A stretch of 64,000 nucleotides of DNA from DYJE01 sp041660385 (GTDB lineage Bacteria > Desulfobacterota > Desulfobacteria > Desulfobacterales > Desulfolunaceae): the NCBI GenBank assembly GCA_041660385.1, contig JBAZWJ010000033.1, positions 1 through 64,000 of the forward strand, in the 5' to 3' direction. Positions 8,211 through 16,751 of this stretch are shown here, piece by piece. The notes under the pieces were generated by a model. That model worked only from the letters and a program-made list of their open reading frames with translations. It searched no databases and had not been told where the DNA came from. A program made the translations under genes and the position numbers. Every line of letters starts with the position of its first letter. Positions within the stretch are counted from its first letter, which is position 1.

Positions 8211-8248
8211 GAAAGATCCTGATGGTACTCTGCCATTTCTTGACTCAA
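8202..8248. promoter_or_regulatory. 13-bp inverted repeat spanning the -35 region
   Basis: TTGAGTCAAGAAA at 8202-8214 is exactly complementary to TTTCTTGACTCAA at 8236-8248, with a 21-bp spacer. The first arm contains the -35 box of the antitoxin promoter. It may be a second regulator site or a hairpin separating this operon from the gene at 8289. Confidence 0.5.
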
Positions 8249-8288
8249 TGTATACACAGTCTTCCAAACATAGCAATTCCGGGTCGGT

Positions 8289-11200
8289 TTAAAGCATAAC
8301 AAACATACTTTTCTTCTCATCTCTCGCAAACAACGGGCAGGTTTTTCCGGGACATTCCTTGTTTTTATGCCGCTGGCGGCACACCAGGGAATAATCCGCT
8401 CTAAGCGCCACTGAAATGACCTCTTTCGACAATTCCGCCGCTTTTTTCAATGCGATATAACCGTCGCGCTGACAGCATCGGGCGGCTGTGAGGTCGGCAA
8501 TTTCTTTTAAAATCTGCTGGGTGATGCTTTGAACGGAGTGCCGTTCTTTTGCTTTCACAGGATTGGCTTGAAGAATCAGGCTGAAAGCTACGCCCGCGCC
8601 CACCGCTGCTCCGCAGATTCCCATAAATCCGCAAAAACCGCCTGCCACAGTGCTTCCCCTTGTTATGCCTGAGAGAATGACTTCATCGGTGATGTCACCT
8701 CCCATATTTCGATAACAGCAAAGGATGATGCCAGGAATCATGGCGTGGTATTCCGGGCCGTGCATGGGGATGGCCGGGTGTCGTCTGATCTGTTCGAACA
8801 GGCGCAGCATGTCTGTTTCACCGGTCTGAACGCAGATGTGCCGGATTACGGAAAGGCCGTCTTTGGCGTGACACTGATCACAGACAAAATGGCCGGATTC
8901 ACAGGTGGTGCCGGTTACGAATTCCTGGTTACAGTAATGGCATTGGGTTGAACGTTCTTCTGAGCTGTAAGCCAGGGGAGAACCGCAAACCATGCAACCC
9001 ATGGCGTGTTTCACGGTTTCATCATCGGGTTTTTTATCTTCGGCCTGTTCCGGTGGACGATAGCAGGCGCAGGCGTTTTCAGCCTGGATGTTCTGGACAA
9101 AGCCGCTGTTATCAATGATGAAAATCTGATCGCCAAGATTTTCAGCGTCGTGTGCTCCAATTTCAGTCACTGCCCCACGGGGGAGAACGGTGCCGTCATG
9201 GGTGGTGAGATAGGGCAGAGGGCCACGGTACATGGCTTTTACCAGAGTTGAAGGCAAGGGTTTCACGGCCCTGTATGTCAGGGAGAAAAAATCGTGACCG
9301 CCCACATTTCTGTATGGAAAACGTTTGATCAGGGTGACGGAGGAAAAACCTGTCATGTGGAGTAGGCTCATCAACCGTGTTTCGGTTAGGGCTCCGGCAA
9401 TGCATTCTCCTTTGAGGGTTTCGTTGTTCCGTATGGATGGTCCGGGTTCTGTTTCGCATACCACATCCGAGATCACCAGCCGACCGCCGGGACACAGCAC
9501 ACGGAATATCTCAGCGTAGGCTTTGATCTTGTTGACGGAAAGGTTCATCACACAATTGGAGATAACCGTGTCCGCAGAACCATCGCTTAAAGGCAGATGT
9601 TCAAGGTATCCTTTTTTGAAGGTGATATTGCTGTAACCAAGGTTTTTTTCAACATCTGTTCTGGCTTTTTCAGCTAAGGCCAGCATGGGGTCTAGCATAT
9701 CCACGCCGGTGACGGAACCTGTTTTGCCGCATAATTTGGCTGCGATGAAACATTCAACCCCGCTTCCGCTGCCAAGGTCCACCACATGTTCACCTTCAGT
9801 GATAGCAGCGTCGAGAACAGGGCTTCCGCAGCCGTAACCCCTGAAGCGGTAAGCTTCGGGGATGTGATGGAGGAATGACGGCTCGTAACAGACCGGGTTT
9901 AGTATGTCTTTGTTCGTATCCCCAACAGCGGACGAGTAAAAGTTCTTGATGGTGGTAAGGCTGTCATTCTGAGATGTGGCCAGAAGGCAGTTGCTGTGAA
10001 CGAACGCTGTGTCTCCATGGGCGCCGCAGCTTTCCAGTATGTCGCCCATCTGGAGGGCTACGCAGGGCTTATCCTCTGATCGACTGGCGGCTTCCGCTTC
10101 TTTGGTGATCAGCCACAGCACCAGGCGCTCATGAAGAATTCTGTATGGATCATCACCCATGAATGTCCCATTGTGGACATAACTGTGATCCAGATCGCCA
10201 CCCCCCAGAATAAAACGGAAATCCGACGAATGGTTGACGATGCTTTGTGAACGGATGGTTCTCAGCACAGGGCTTTGCTGAAAGCCTGCCATAAGGCTGT
10301 CAGTCAAATCGCTTGCAAGCTCAGGCGTTCCCACAAGGGCCGCTGACGGGTAGATTCTGCCGTCAGGGCCTATGGCTATGGACTCCCAGCCTGCTGATGA
10401 TCCGTCATGGATCGTTCCTGGTGGAGCGAAAACCTGGGTATTCAATGATTCCAGGTTGTCGATGGTGATGTTTTTTGTTTCTGCCTTTTCTGCTGCAAGC
10501 AGCATGTTTTCGAACACCTCATCCATATCCGGTTCAAGGTGCTTCTGGCCGCGTCCACGGATGAAATACCACATGAAATGGACATTTGAAGCTCCGGTTT
10601 CTGCGGCAAGATCAACTAAACCGGTCATGTCGGCCACATTCTCCCGGGTAACACACATGGAAAGGGTGAAGGGAAAGGACCGTTCTTTTAGTTTTAACAG
10701 GTTCGCCGAAAGCTTCTTGAAGCTGCCGTTTGAACGGATATGATCGTGATTCTGTTCCAAGCCGTCCACGCTGATCTGAACATGGAAAAAATCCGGGTCA
10801 GGGTTGAGACGCTCGATGAAAGGCACAATCGCCATGCCGTTGGTGAGCATGGCCACATGACTTCCGGGCATGGCCAGAAGGGATGTGATAATCTTGTCAA
10901 TCTCAGGATGGACCAGAGGTTCTCCGCCGGTAAGAGCAAACAGTCTGCATCCTGAGTTGTAAGCTTCTTCAGCTATGGCTAAAATCTGCTGGCTCGATAG
11001 TTCCTGTTCCTCGGCAGGCGACGAAGAAAAAAGGCAATGGGTGCAGGCAAGGTTGCAGCGGTTGGTAATATGGAACCAGAGCTCTGAAAGACCTTCGGAA
11101 TGGTTGATATGGCTTTTACCCTGATAGGGATCGGACCGTCTTGCAGGTAGGCCGGACAGGAAAAGGCGTGTTGCAGGATCAAGAGATAAATCGCCCCGGA

Positions 11201-11345
11201 TTTCCAGCGTTGACAGGACTTCGTCTCCTGCGGGGCTGGGGACAAACCAGTTGGCGTCTTCCTTTGAAATATAAATGGCATTGCCGTTGTATTCGTAACG
11301 ACGCCAATATGTTTTGAATTCGTCGATAAGGGATAGTTCCGCCAT
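8289..11345 (-). CDS. Multi-domain radical SAM / ArsM-like methyltransferase / DUF5714-like protein
   Basis: At 1018 residues this is the longest gene in the window. Residues 1-75 resemble a PqqD-like leader domain (YWRRYEYNGNAIYISKEDAN). Residues 88-380 are a radical SAM domain with CNLACTHC (Cys97, 101, 104) and LTGGEPLVHPEID; a SPASM-like cysteine-bearing stretch follows. Residues ~465-695 are a class I methyltransferase with DLGSGSG and the ArsM signatures YGCGSP, SNCVMNL and GECIAGAL, whose cysteines bind As(III) in arsenite methyltransferases. Residues ~780-1018 are cysteine-rich (CMVCG, CHYC, CDQC, ILCCYRN, AARCC, CPGKTCPLF) and match my memory of DUF5714. It is divergent from moeA-mobA-mobB. 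A role in methylating or alkylating a metalloid or cofactor is inference; the substrate is unknown. Confidence 0.8.
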   Translation of the reverse strand: MAELSLIDEFKTYWRRYEYNGNAIYISKEDANWFVPSPAGDEVLSTLEIRGDLSLDPATRLFLSGLPARRSDPYQGKSHINHSEGLSELWFHITNRCNLACTHCLFSSSPAEEQELSSQQILAIAEEAYNSGCRLFALTGGEPLVHPEIDKIITSLLAMPGSHVAMLTNGMAIVPFIERLNPDPDFFHVQISVDGLEQNHDHIRSNGSFKKLSANLLKLKERSFPFTLSMCVTRENVADMTGLVDLAAETGASNVHFMWYFIRGRGQKHLEPDMDEVFENMLLAAEKAETKNITIDNLESLNTQVFAPPGTIHDGSSAGWESIAIGPDGRIYPSAALVGTPELASDLTDSLMAGFQQSPVLRTIRSQSIVNHSSDFRFILGGGDLDHSYVHNGTFMGDDPYRILHERLVLWLITKEAEAASRSEDKPCVALQMGDILESCGAHGDTAFVHSNCLLATSQNDSLTTIKNFYSSAVGDTNKDILNPVCYEPSFLHHIPEAYRFRGYGCGSPVLDAAITEGEHVVDLGSGSGVECFIAAKLCGKTGSVTGVDMLDPMLALAEKARTDVEKNLGYSNITFKKGYLEHLPLSDGSADTVISNCVMNLSVNKIKAYAEIFRVLCPGGRLVISDVVCETEPGPSIRNNETLKGECIAGALTETRLMSLLHMTGFSSVTLIKRFPYRNVGGHDFFSLTYRAVKPLPSTLVKAMYRGPLPYLTTHDGTVLPRGAVTEIGAHDAENLGDQIFIIDNSGFVQNIQAENACACYRPPEQAEDKKPDDETVKHAMGCMVCGSPLAYSSEERSTQCHYCNQEFVTGTTCESGHFVCDQCHAKDGLSVIRHICVQTGETDMLRLFEQIRRHPAIPMHGPEYHAMIPGIILCCYRNMGGDITDEVILSGITRGSTVAGGFCGFMGICGAAVGAGVAFSLILQANPVKAKERHSVQSITQQILKEIADLTAARCCQRDGYIALKKAAELSKEVISVALRADYSLVCRQRHKNKECPGKTCPLFARDEKKSMFVML

Positions 11346-11567
11346 GGGTTCTACCTTTTTGTTTATAGGGGTTGTTTAAATTGAAAATCGTATAACACCG
11401 GGGCTTTCAAAGGTCAAATCCATATATATTTTCTATAGAGGTGATTTGGTGAAGTGATTTGAACATGGAATCGGAAACCATGACAATCATGGGCTGGACG
11501 CTTAATGGCCGTTGACCTTCATGATCTTAAACGCTATGGTTTTTTGATAAAAATGGAGGCAAAAAAT

Positions 11568-12782
11568 ATGACCCGTGAATTCATCGGATATTCGGAAGCC
11601 CTTGCTCTAACGCTCGGTAACATCACAAACCTTGACACGGAAACCGTTAATCTTTCGGAATGCCAGGACAGGGTGGCGGTTTGTGACCTTTATGCTCTGG
11701 TGGATTCTCCATCGGTTGATGCTTCTCTCAAAGATGGTTTTGCCATCTGTTCAAAAGACATCGAGCATGCATCAATAGAGAATCCTGTGGCACTCAAGCT
11801 TCTGGGTTCGGCAGCGGCGGGAATTCCATTTGAAGGTGTCATGGGAAACATGTGTGCAGTGAAGATTCTTACCGGCGGCAAAATTCCACATGGAGCCGAT
11901 GCCGTGGTATCTGAAGAGTTCACTGTGGTTGACGGCGACAAAGTGATTGTGATGAACCATTCCGAACCGGGCCGGAATATTTTTTCAAAAGGAAAGGATG
12001 TGGCCGTCGGTGAATGCATGGTGAAGAAAGGCACACGGCTGTCCCCCGGTTTGATCGGTATTCTTGCTGCGGCCGGTCACAGTGACGTTTCTGTGTTCAG
12101 GCGTCCAAGGGTTGCCATGATTGCAACGGGTGATGAGGTGGTGATGCCGGGAAAACCTTTGCCCGAAGGAAAACTTTACGCCAGCAATCTGGCCACATTG
12201 AATGCCTGGTGCAGACGGTTCGGCATGTCGGTGACAATGGCGCAGGTTTCGGATAACCCCGATCTTATCAAGGAAAAGATTGTTCATGCCATGGACAACA
12301 ATGACGCCCTGATCACCAGCGGCGGAGCCTGGAAAGGGGACCGTGATCTGGTGGCGGCCATGCTGGAGCAGTTGGGCTGGACCCAGTATTTCCACAGGAT
12401 TCGGATCGGCCCGGGTAAAGCTGTGGGGTTCGGAATACTCAAAGGAAAGCCGGTGTTTGTTCTTCCGGGCGGGCCTCCGTCAAATCTTCTGGCTTTTCTT
12501 GCCATTGCCCTGCCGGGCCTTGTAAAGCTCGAGGGCGGAACAGGGCATGCTCTTCCGGTTATTCATGTCAGAACAGGAAAAAGGATTGCTGTCAGGGATA
12601 AAAACTGGACCCAGTTTATCTTTGGAACAGTGGAAGCTGGTGATGATTATCCTGTGTTCATGCCTCTGGAACTGGACAGCCGACTTCATTCCATGGCCAT
12701 GGCCCAGGCGGTCATAGCTGTTTCTGAAGGAATGGATGGTATGGAGCATGGGCAGGTGACCACGGCTTGGAATTTGTTATAG
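11568..12782 (+). CDS. moeA: MoeA-family molybdopterin molybdotransferase
   Basis: MoeA inserts molybdate into adenylylated molybdopterin. Family landmarks are VDASLKDGFAI (canonical SxMDGYA, here degenerate), KILTGGKIPHGADAVV, ATGDEVVMPG, ALITSGGAWKGDRD and PVFVLPGGPPSNLLAF. The canonical MDGYA and GNPVS motifs are both altered, so this is a divergent paralogue that could have a specialised role. I start it at ATG 11568, behind GGAGG at 11555-11559; the longer frame from 11505 lacks a ribosome site. mobA and mobB follow, forming a Mo-cofactor operon divergent from the large radical SAM gene. Confidence 0.85.
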   Translation: MTREFIGYSEALALTLGNITNLDTETVNLSECQDRVAVCDLYALVDSPSVDASLKDGFAICSKDIEHASIENPVALKLLGSAAAGIPFEGVMGNMCAVKILTGGKIPHGADAVVSEEFTVVDGDKVIVMNHSEPGRNIFSKGKDVAVGECMVKKGTRLSPGLIGILAAAGHSDVSVFRRPRVAMIATGDEVVMPGKPLPEGKLYASNLATLNAWCRRFGMSVTMAQVSDNPDLIKEKIVHAMDNNDALITSGGAWKGDRDLVAAMLEQLGWTQYFHRIRIGPGKAVGFGILKGKPVFVLPGGPPSNLLAFLAIALPGLVKLEGGTGHALPVIHVRTGKRIAVRDKNWTQFIFGTVEAGDDYPVFMPLELDSRLHSMAMAQAVIAVSEGMDGMEHGQVTTAWNLL

Positions 12783-12826
12783 GGCATATTATTCTGACAA
12801 GGCACTCCTGAAGGAGTTCAGAAGCG

Positions 12827-13414
12827 ATGGATGAAGAACCCATGGATGATGTGTGCGGAGTGATTCTGGCGGGCGGGCGGAGTTCGCGTATGGGACGTGA
12901 CAAAGCAATGCTCGATGTTTCAGGTCTCAGCATGTTCGAGCGGACACTCCATATGATGCGAGAGTTGTTCAAGCGGATCATCATAGCCGGTGACCGCCCG
13001 GATTTAAGCAAGGCTGATGTGCCTTGCTATAAAGATATTTATCCCGGAAGCGCGCTGGGGGGGCTTTATACGGGTCTTAAAGAGGCGGGTACCGAGTGGA
13101 TCATGGTTTCAGCCTGTGATATGCCTTTTCCGGATGTGCGGATTGCCCGGTTTCTTCTGGATCAGCGCGAAGATTACGATGTGGTTGTTCCGAAAACACC
13201 CGGAGGCTACGAACCTCTTTTTGCTGTATACCGGAAAACATGCCTTCCTTACATGAAAGAACTGCTGGATAAAAATATATACAAAATCAACGATTTCTAT
13301 GCCCATGTCCGGGTTCGTTACGTTTTTTATGAAGAACTGCCCGAAGGCTGGGAACACGCCCTTTTGAATGTTAACACACCTGAACAGTACCTGTCGGTCA
13401 AGGAGAACAGTTGA
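12827..13414 (+). CDS. mobA: Molybdenum cofactor guanylyltransferase MobA
   Basis: MobA joins GMP from GTP to Mo-molybdopterin, giving the bis-MGD cofactor of formate dehydrogenases and other DMSO-reductase-family enzymes. The nucleotide-binding signature VILAGGRSSRMGRDKAML is near the N-terminus, followed by ACDMPFPD (metal-binding Asp). The 195-residue length is normal. The start follows GAAGGAG. Its stop (13412-13414) overlaps the mobB start (TGATG), so the two are probably translationally coupled. Confidence 0.92.
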   Translation: MDEEPMDDVCGVILAGGRSSRMGRDKAMLDVSGLSMFERTLHMMRELFKRIIIAGDRPDLSKADVPCYKDIYPGSALGGLYTGLKEAGTEWIMVSACDMPFPDVRIARFLLDQREDYDVVVPKTPGGYEPLFAVYRKTCLPYMKELLDKNIYKINDFYAHVRVRYVFYEELPEGWEHALLNVNTPEQYLSVKENS

Positions 13415-13935
13415 TGAAAAACCGAGTGATCGTATCCATTGTTGCCAAAAGCGGCACAGGCAAAACCACCCTTCTTGAAAAACTTATCGCCGAACTAAAA
13501 ATAAGGGGCTACCGGGTGGGAGCCTTGAAACATGATGCCCACCGCTTTGACATTGATCACAGAAACAAGGATTCCTGGCGACTGACCCAGGCCGGAGCTG
13601 ATACCATGGTGATTACATCAAAGGAAAAACTCGCCATGGTGAAGATCAATCAGCAAAGTGAAGAACCCGATGTGATGGAGATTGTGACTCATTATTTCAC
13701 GGATGTGGATCTTGTTCTCACCGAAGGGTTTAAAGGCAATACCTTTCCCAAAATTGAAGTCCACCGGAAAGAGAGAAGCGATACACTTCTCTGTCGTGGG
13801 GAATCATACGACAAATCCCTTCTTGCCATTGCTTCCGACGAACCCCTTGATATGGATGTCCCGGTTTATGACATCAACGATGCTCTGGGGCTCTGCGATT
13901 TTATTGAAGAACGTTTTTTACAGCAAGTCAGTTGA
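13414..13935 (+). CDS. mobB: Molybdopterin-guanine dinucleotide biosynthesis adaptor MobB
   Basis: MobB is a small P-loop GTP-binding protein that assists MobA. The Walker A motif GTGKTTLLEKL, then GALKHDAHRFDIDH and the later LTEGFKGNTFPKIEVHR, are all family hallmarks. ATG 13414 is preceded by AAGGAGA and overlaps the mobA stop; the TTG at 13411 is an in-frame alternative without merit. The 173-residue length is typical. Confidence 0.92.
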   Translation: MKNRVIVSIVAKSGTGKTTLLEKLIAELKIRGYRVGALKHDAHRFDIDHRNKDSWRLTQAGADTMVITSKEKLAMVKINQQSEEPDVMEIVTHYFTDVDLVLTEGFKGNTFPKIEVHRKERSDTLLCRGESYDKSLLAIASDEPLDMDVPVYDINDALGLCDFIEERFLQQVS

Positions 13936-13963
13936 GGGTGTAAAGGATTCCAGCCCCGCTCGT

Positions 13964-14150
13964 GTACGGGCGAATCTTGTATTCGCCCTGTTTGCCCCGT
14001 TCGCGCTGTTCAAGTTCTAAGTTCTCAACACATTCGCCCTGTTATCCATCATTTTTTCAGTCACCCAATTTCTTTATGTCTGATTACTCGGGGCGAGCAT
14101 CATGGCAACATAAGGGCGAACACGAGGGCGAACACAAGGTTCGCCCGTAC
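13964..14150. repeat. GGGCGAA palindromic repeat cluster
   Basis: GTACGGGCGAA (13964-13974) is mirrored by TTCGCCCGTAC (14140-14150). Inside are a local hairpin GGGCGAAT/ATTCGCCC (13968-13988) and further GGGCGAA units at 14114 and 14126. The ends again carry GTAC/GTAG-like bases. It fills most of the 350-bp gap between mobB and the superoxide dismutase. Confidence 0.6.
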
Positions 14151-14285
14151 GGTGGCCGGCACTTATTAGAAATTGTGATATTCAAATAAATTTAGTTGAC
14201 ACTAACTTTTTATATCTTAATTTGTGTCAGAGGAACACATGTTTAATACATAATAAAAATCTACCCTAACAACAGGGGGTGACAT

Positions 14286-14891
14286 ATGGCACATACTCTT
14301 CCAAAACTTGAATACGCATACGATGCACTTGAACCGTTTATCGATGCAACCACCATGGAAATCCACCATACAAAGCATCATCAGGCTTATATCAACACAT
14401 TGAACGACGCGCTTGAAAAACATCCGGCCCTTAAGGAAAAAGAGGTGAATGACCTGCTTGTAAACCTTGACGCCGTGCCGGAGGATATTCGAACCGTCGT
14501 GCGAAATCATGGCGGCGGACACCTTAACCATTCCCTTTTCTGGCAGCTCCTAAAAAAGGAAGTGCCGCTGAAAGGAAAAGCCGTGGAGGCCGTGATCAAG
14601 AAGTTCGGCGGTATCGACGGTTTTAAAACCCTTTTCACCCAGGCAGCACTCACCCGGTTCGGAAGCGGATGGGCATGGCTCACGGTGAAAAACGGGGAGC
14701 TTGACATCCTGTCCACGGCCAACCAGGACAACCCGGTGAGCCTTGGCCAGACACCCATTCTGGGCCTCGACGTATGGGAGCACGCCTATTACCTGAAATA
14801 CCAGAACAGACGGGCCGATTACGTCAAAGCTTTTTTTGAGGTCATCAACTGGGAAGAAGTGAACAGACTGTACGAAAAGGCAATTGGATAA
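14286..14891 (+). CDS. Superoxide dismutase, Fe/Mn family
   Basis: It converts superoxide to hydrogen peroxide and oxygen in the cytoplasm. Metal ligands are recognisable: the His in EIHHTKHHQAYI, the His in GGGHLNHSLFW, and Asp and His in LDVWEHAYYLKYQN. Fe or Mn preference cannot be settled by eye. At 201 residues it is full length. ATG 14286 follows GGGGGTGACAT. With the rubrerythrin at 29687 it gives this probably anaerobic organism two oxidative-stress systems. Confidence 0.96.
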   Translation: MAHTLPKLEYAYDALEPFIDATTMEIHHTKHHQAYINTLNDALEKHPALKEKEVNDLLVNLDAVPEDIRTVVRNHGGGHLNHSLFWQLLKKEVPLKGKAVEAVIKKFGGIDGFKTLFTQAALTRFGSGWAWLTVKNGELDILSTANQDNPVSLGQTPILGLDVWEHAYYLKYQNRRADYVKAFFEVINWEEVNRLYEKAIG

Positions 14892-14937
14892 CACAAAAAA
14901 AGCATAGGGAGGCTCACCCCTCCCTGTGTTTTTTTCT
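14891..14937. terminator. Rho-independent terminator after the superoxide dismutase
   Basis: AGGGAGG and CCTCCCT pair around a 6-nt loop, extended by flanking A- and T-tracts, with TTTTTTT following. The A-tract on the other side could let it act in both directions. Confidence 0.82.
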
Positions 14938-15413
14938 TTCACGAGATAAACCCAGGGAAATCATATATCTTTTTTTGAGAACTAAAAAATAAAAAATGAC
15001 GCAGCCAACCGTAGAGCAACTGTCCCTCGTTCCGGGGATTCTCCCCAGAATGTTTAACCGGAGGCCCCGCCTCCAAAAAAAGGAGAGATCGAAGTACTCT
15101 AAATACGAATAAGAAAGAAACGATTCGATACAGTGTTCGACGTTCATTCTTTTTTTATTCATTCATTGATCAGTAATATTTATCGGGTAAAGTCAGGGTT
15201 TCTCCCCGGAAAGAGAGCCACGAGGTTCAGCAACTTTGGGGCCATAAAGATATGCGATGGTCCTGGTGAAAAACTTCTTGGGCCTTGTTTCAATTAATCG
15301 TCTATAATGCAATCAAAATGCATAATAGACGGAAAAATAATGTATATTAACAGAACTCTCGAAAATTATTATAAAAATGTGCCCGCTCTGTTTCCGTTGT
15401 TGGCATGATCTGA
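14938..15413. other. Gene-free stretch between the dismutase and the outer-membrane protein
   Basis: I see no credible coding frame here. There are G/C-rich islands (GGGGATTCTCCCC near 15038 and CCGGAGGCCCCGCCTCC near 15059) that can form short hairpins, and an AT-rich end near 15300-15400. No known riboswitch or small RNA could be matched by eye. Confidence 0.4.
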
Positions 15414-16691
15414 TTAAAAACTGTAGACCATTCCAGCCACAGGCCCCTGTCTGTTTAACGCATGGTATTCGAGGTAGGCATTGATATGATTTGTCAAACG
15501 CCAGTCAATGCCTCCGTATACCGCCATGTTTCCCTGCTGTTCCATGTCGTCTCTGAGGATGAAGATATCGGGTGCTGCTATAACCTGGGTTTTAACCGTG
15601 TCTTCAGAATAGCTCACATAGGCAAACGTTCCGTAAGCAGAAAGTCGGCCTATAACCCATCTTCCGCCTATGCCTATTTCCATTTCGGTGAAGTCCGATG
15701 CTTTCTTAAAAACACTTCCGAAGGTGTCGGTGAATTCGCCTTTAACTTTGCCTGCGGTGTATGAACCGCTGAAGCCAAGATATAACAATGAGTCGTCTGC
15801 AAGGGGGTACTCATCAATAATGACCCGGAATCCGGCACCGTAACCCGGTTCCATTTCGCCTGATTCCGAGAGGGACTGGTAAAACATGCAGCCCTTCAGA
15901 AATACCTCCACACTGTTTGTGATTCCGTATCGGATGAACAGGCTGTCTTCATGCATGTCGGTTGAGAACAGGTCTTTCATTCCCACACCGTTGGCATCAT
16001 CTTCCACATTATATTCGGTGGTCACCGTTCTTTTTTTAAGCACCGTTTTTCGGTTCAGAAAGCTGTGCCGGGCTTCCAGGACAAAAAATCCCGCTCTGAC
16101 ATTTCCACTAAGAATATCATGGGACTCAGGTGTTTCACTATCCCTGGAACTCCAGAGCCACGAGCTTTTTGATTCGGTTTTTTCCTCGTCCTTTTCCTCT
16201 TGTTCTTCCGGCTTTTTCTCCGGCTCAACAGGCGGATTGATGTCTTCTTGTTTTATTTTGATCCGGGGTTTGACAGGCTCTGCTGAGTCGTTTGTGCTGG
16301 GGACCGGGGGAACGGAGGTTTCGACTTTTTTCTCCGGTGTCACCGGAGCAACCGGTTTCTTGACTACCCGGTAGAGTTTGAATGTGTATCTTCCAGTATC
16401 CGGTTCTTTGTGCAGTTTGAAAATAATACCATTAACGACTTTGACGGTCTGGTCCACTGAAAATCCGGATGCTGCGGCTTCTTCTGCTTCTTTGTTCAGT
16501 TTTTCAAGGGGAGTGAGGTTTTTTCCGGCTGAAGCATCCTCTGCGGGATCTTTTGGCTGATTTGCCTTGATCGGACTGTCTGCTTTTACGGGTTTTCCGT
16601 CGGATGAATAGTGTATCGTTTCAGCTTGAAGCTGTATTGCGAAGAATAACAGAAACAGAACGAACAACGCCGTTGAAAACCTGAATCGCAT
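15414..16691 (-). CDS. Outer-membrane beta-barrel protein with a proline/charge-rich periplasmic linker
   Basis: A signal peptide (MRFRFSTALFVLFLLFF, cleavage near LQAE) is followed by a soluble ~100-residue region with DGKPV and a TVKVVNGIIFKLHK segment. A low-complexity linker rich in Pro, Glu and Lys spans about residues 115-185. The last ~230 residues alternate in the manner of beta strands (YLGFSGSYTAGKVKGEF, WRLTNHINAYLEYHAL) and end in a terminal aromatic (YSF), the outer-membrane assembly signal. I do not recognise a named family. The MerR-TetR regulator gene ends 60 bp upstream on the same strand, so they may be co-transcribed. Confidence 0.72.
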   Translation of the reverse strand: MRFRFSTALFVLFLLFFAIQLQAETIHYSSDGKPVKADSPIKANQPKDPAEDASAGKNLTPLEKLNKEAEEAAASGFSVDQTVKVVNGIIFKLHKEPDTGRYTFKLYRVVKKPVAPVTPEKKVETSVPPVPSTNDSAEPVKPRIKIKQEDINPPVEPEKKPEEQEEKDEEKTESKSSWLWSSRDSETPESHDILSGNVRAGFFVLEARHSFLNRKTVLKKRTVTTEYNVEDDANGVGMKDLFSTDMHEDSLFIRYGITNSVEVFLKGCMFYQSLSESGEMEPGYGAGFRVIIDEYPLADDSLLYLGFSGSYTAGKVKGEFTDTFGSVFKKASDFTEMEIGIGGRWVIGRLSAYGTFAYVSYSEDTVKTQVIAAPDIFILRDDMEQQGNMAVYGGIDWRLTNHINAYLEYHALNRQGPVAGMVYSF

Positions 16692-16751
16692 AGATGCTCC
16701 CTGGGACTGGGCAATGGAAAAAATGACTTCATTAAATTTGGTCTATTTCCC

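Noticed and set aside
11346..11567. A ModE (molybdate) operator between the radical SAM gene and moeA
   Set aside because: Only ATATATAT-like bases are present; the flanking CG and the spacing of the ModE site are not.
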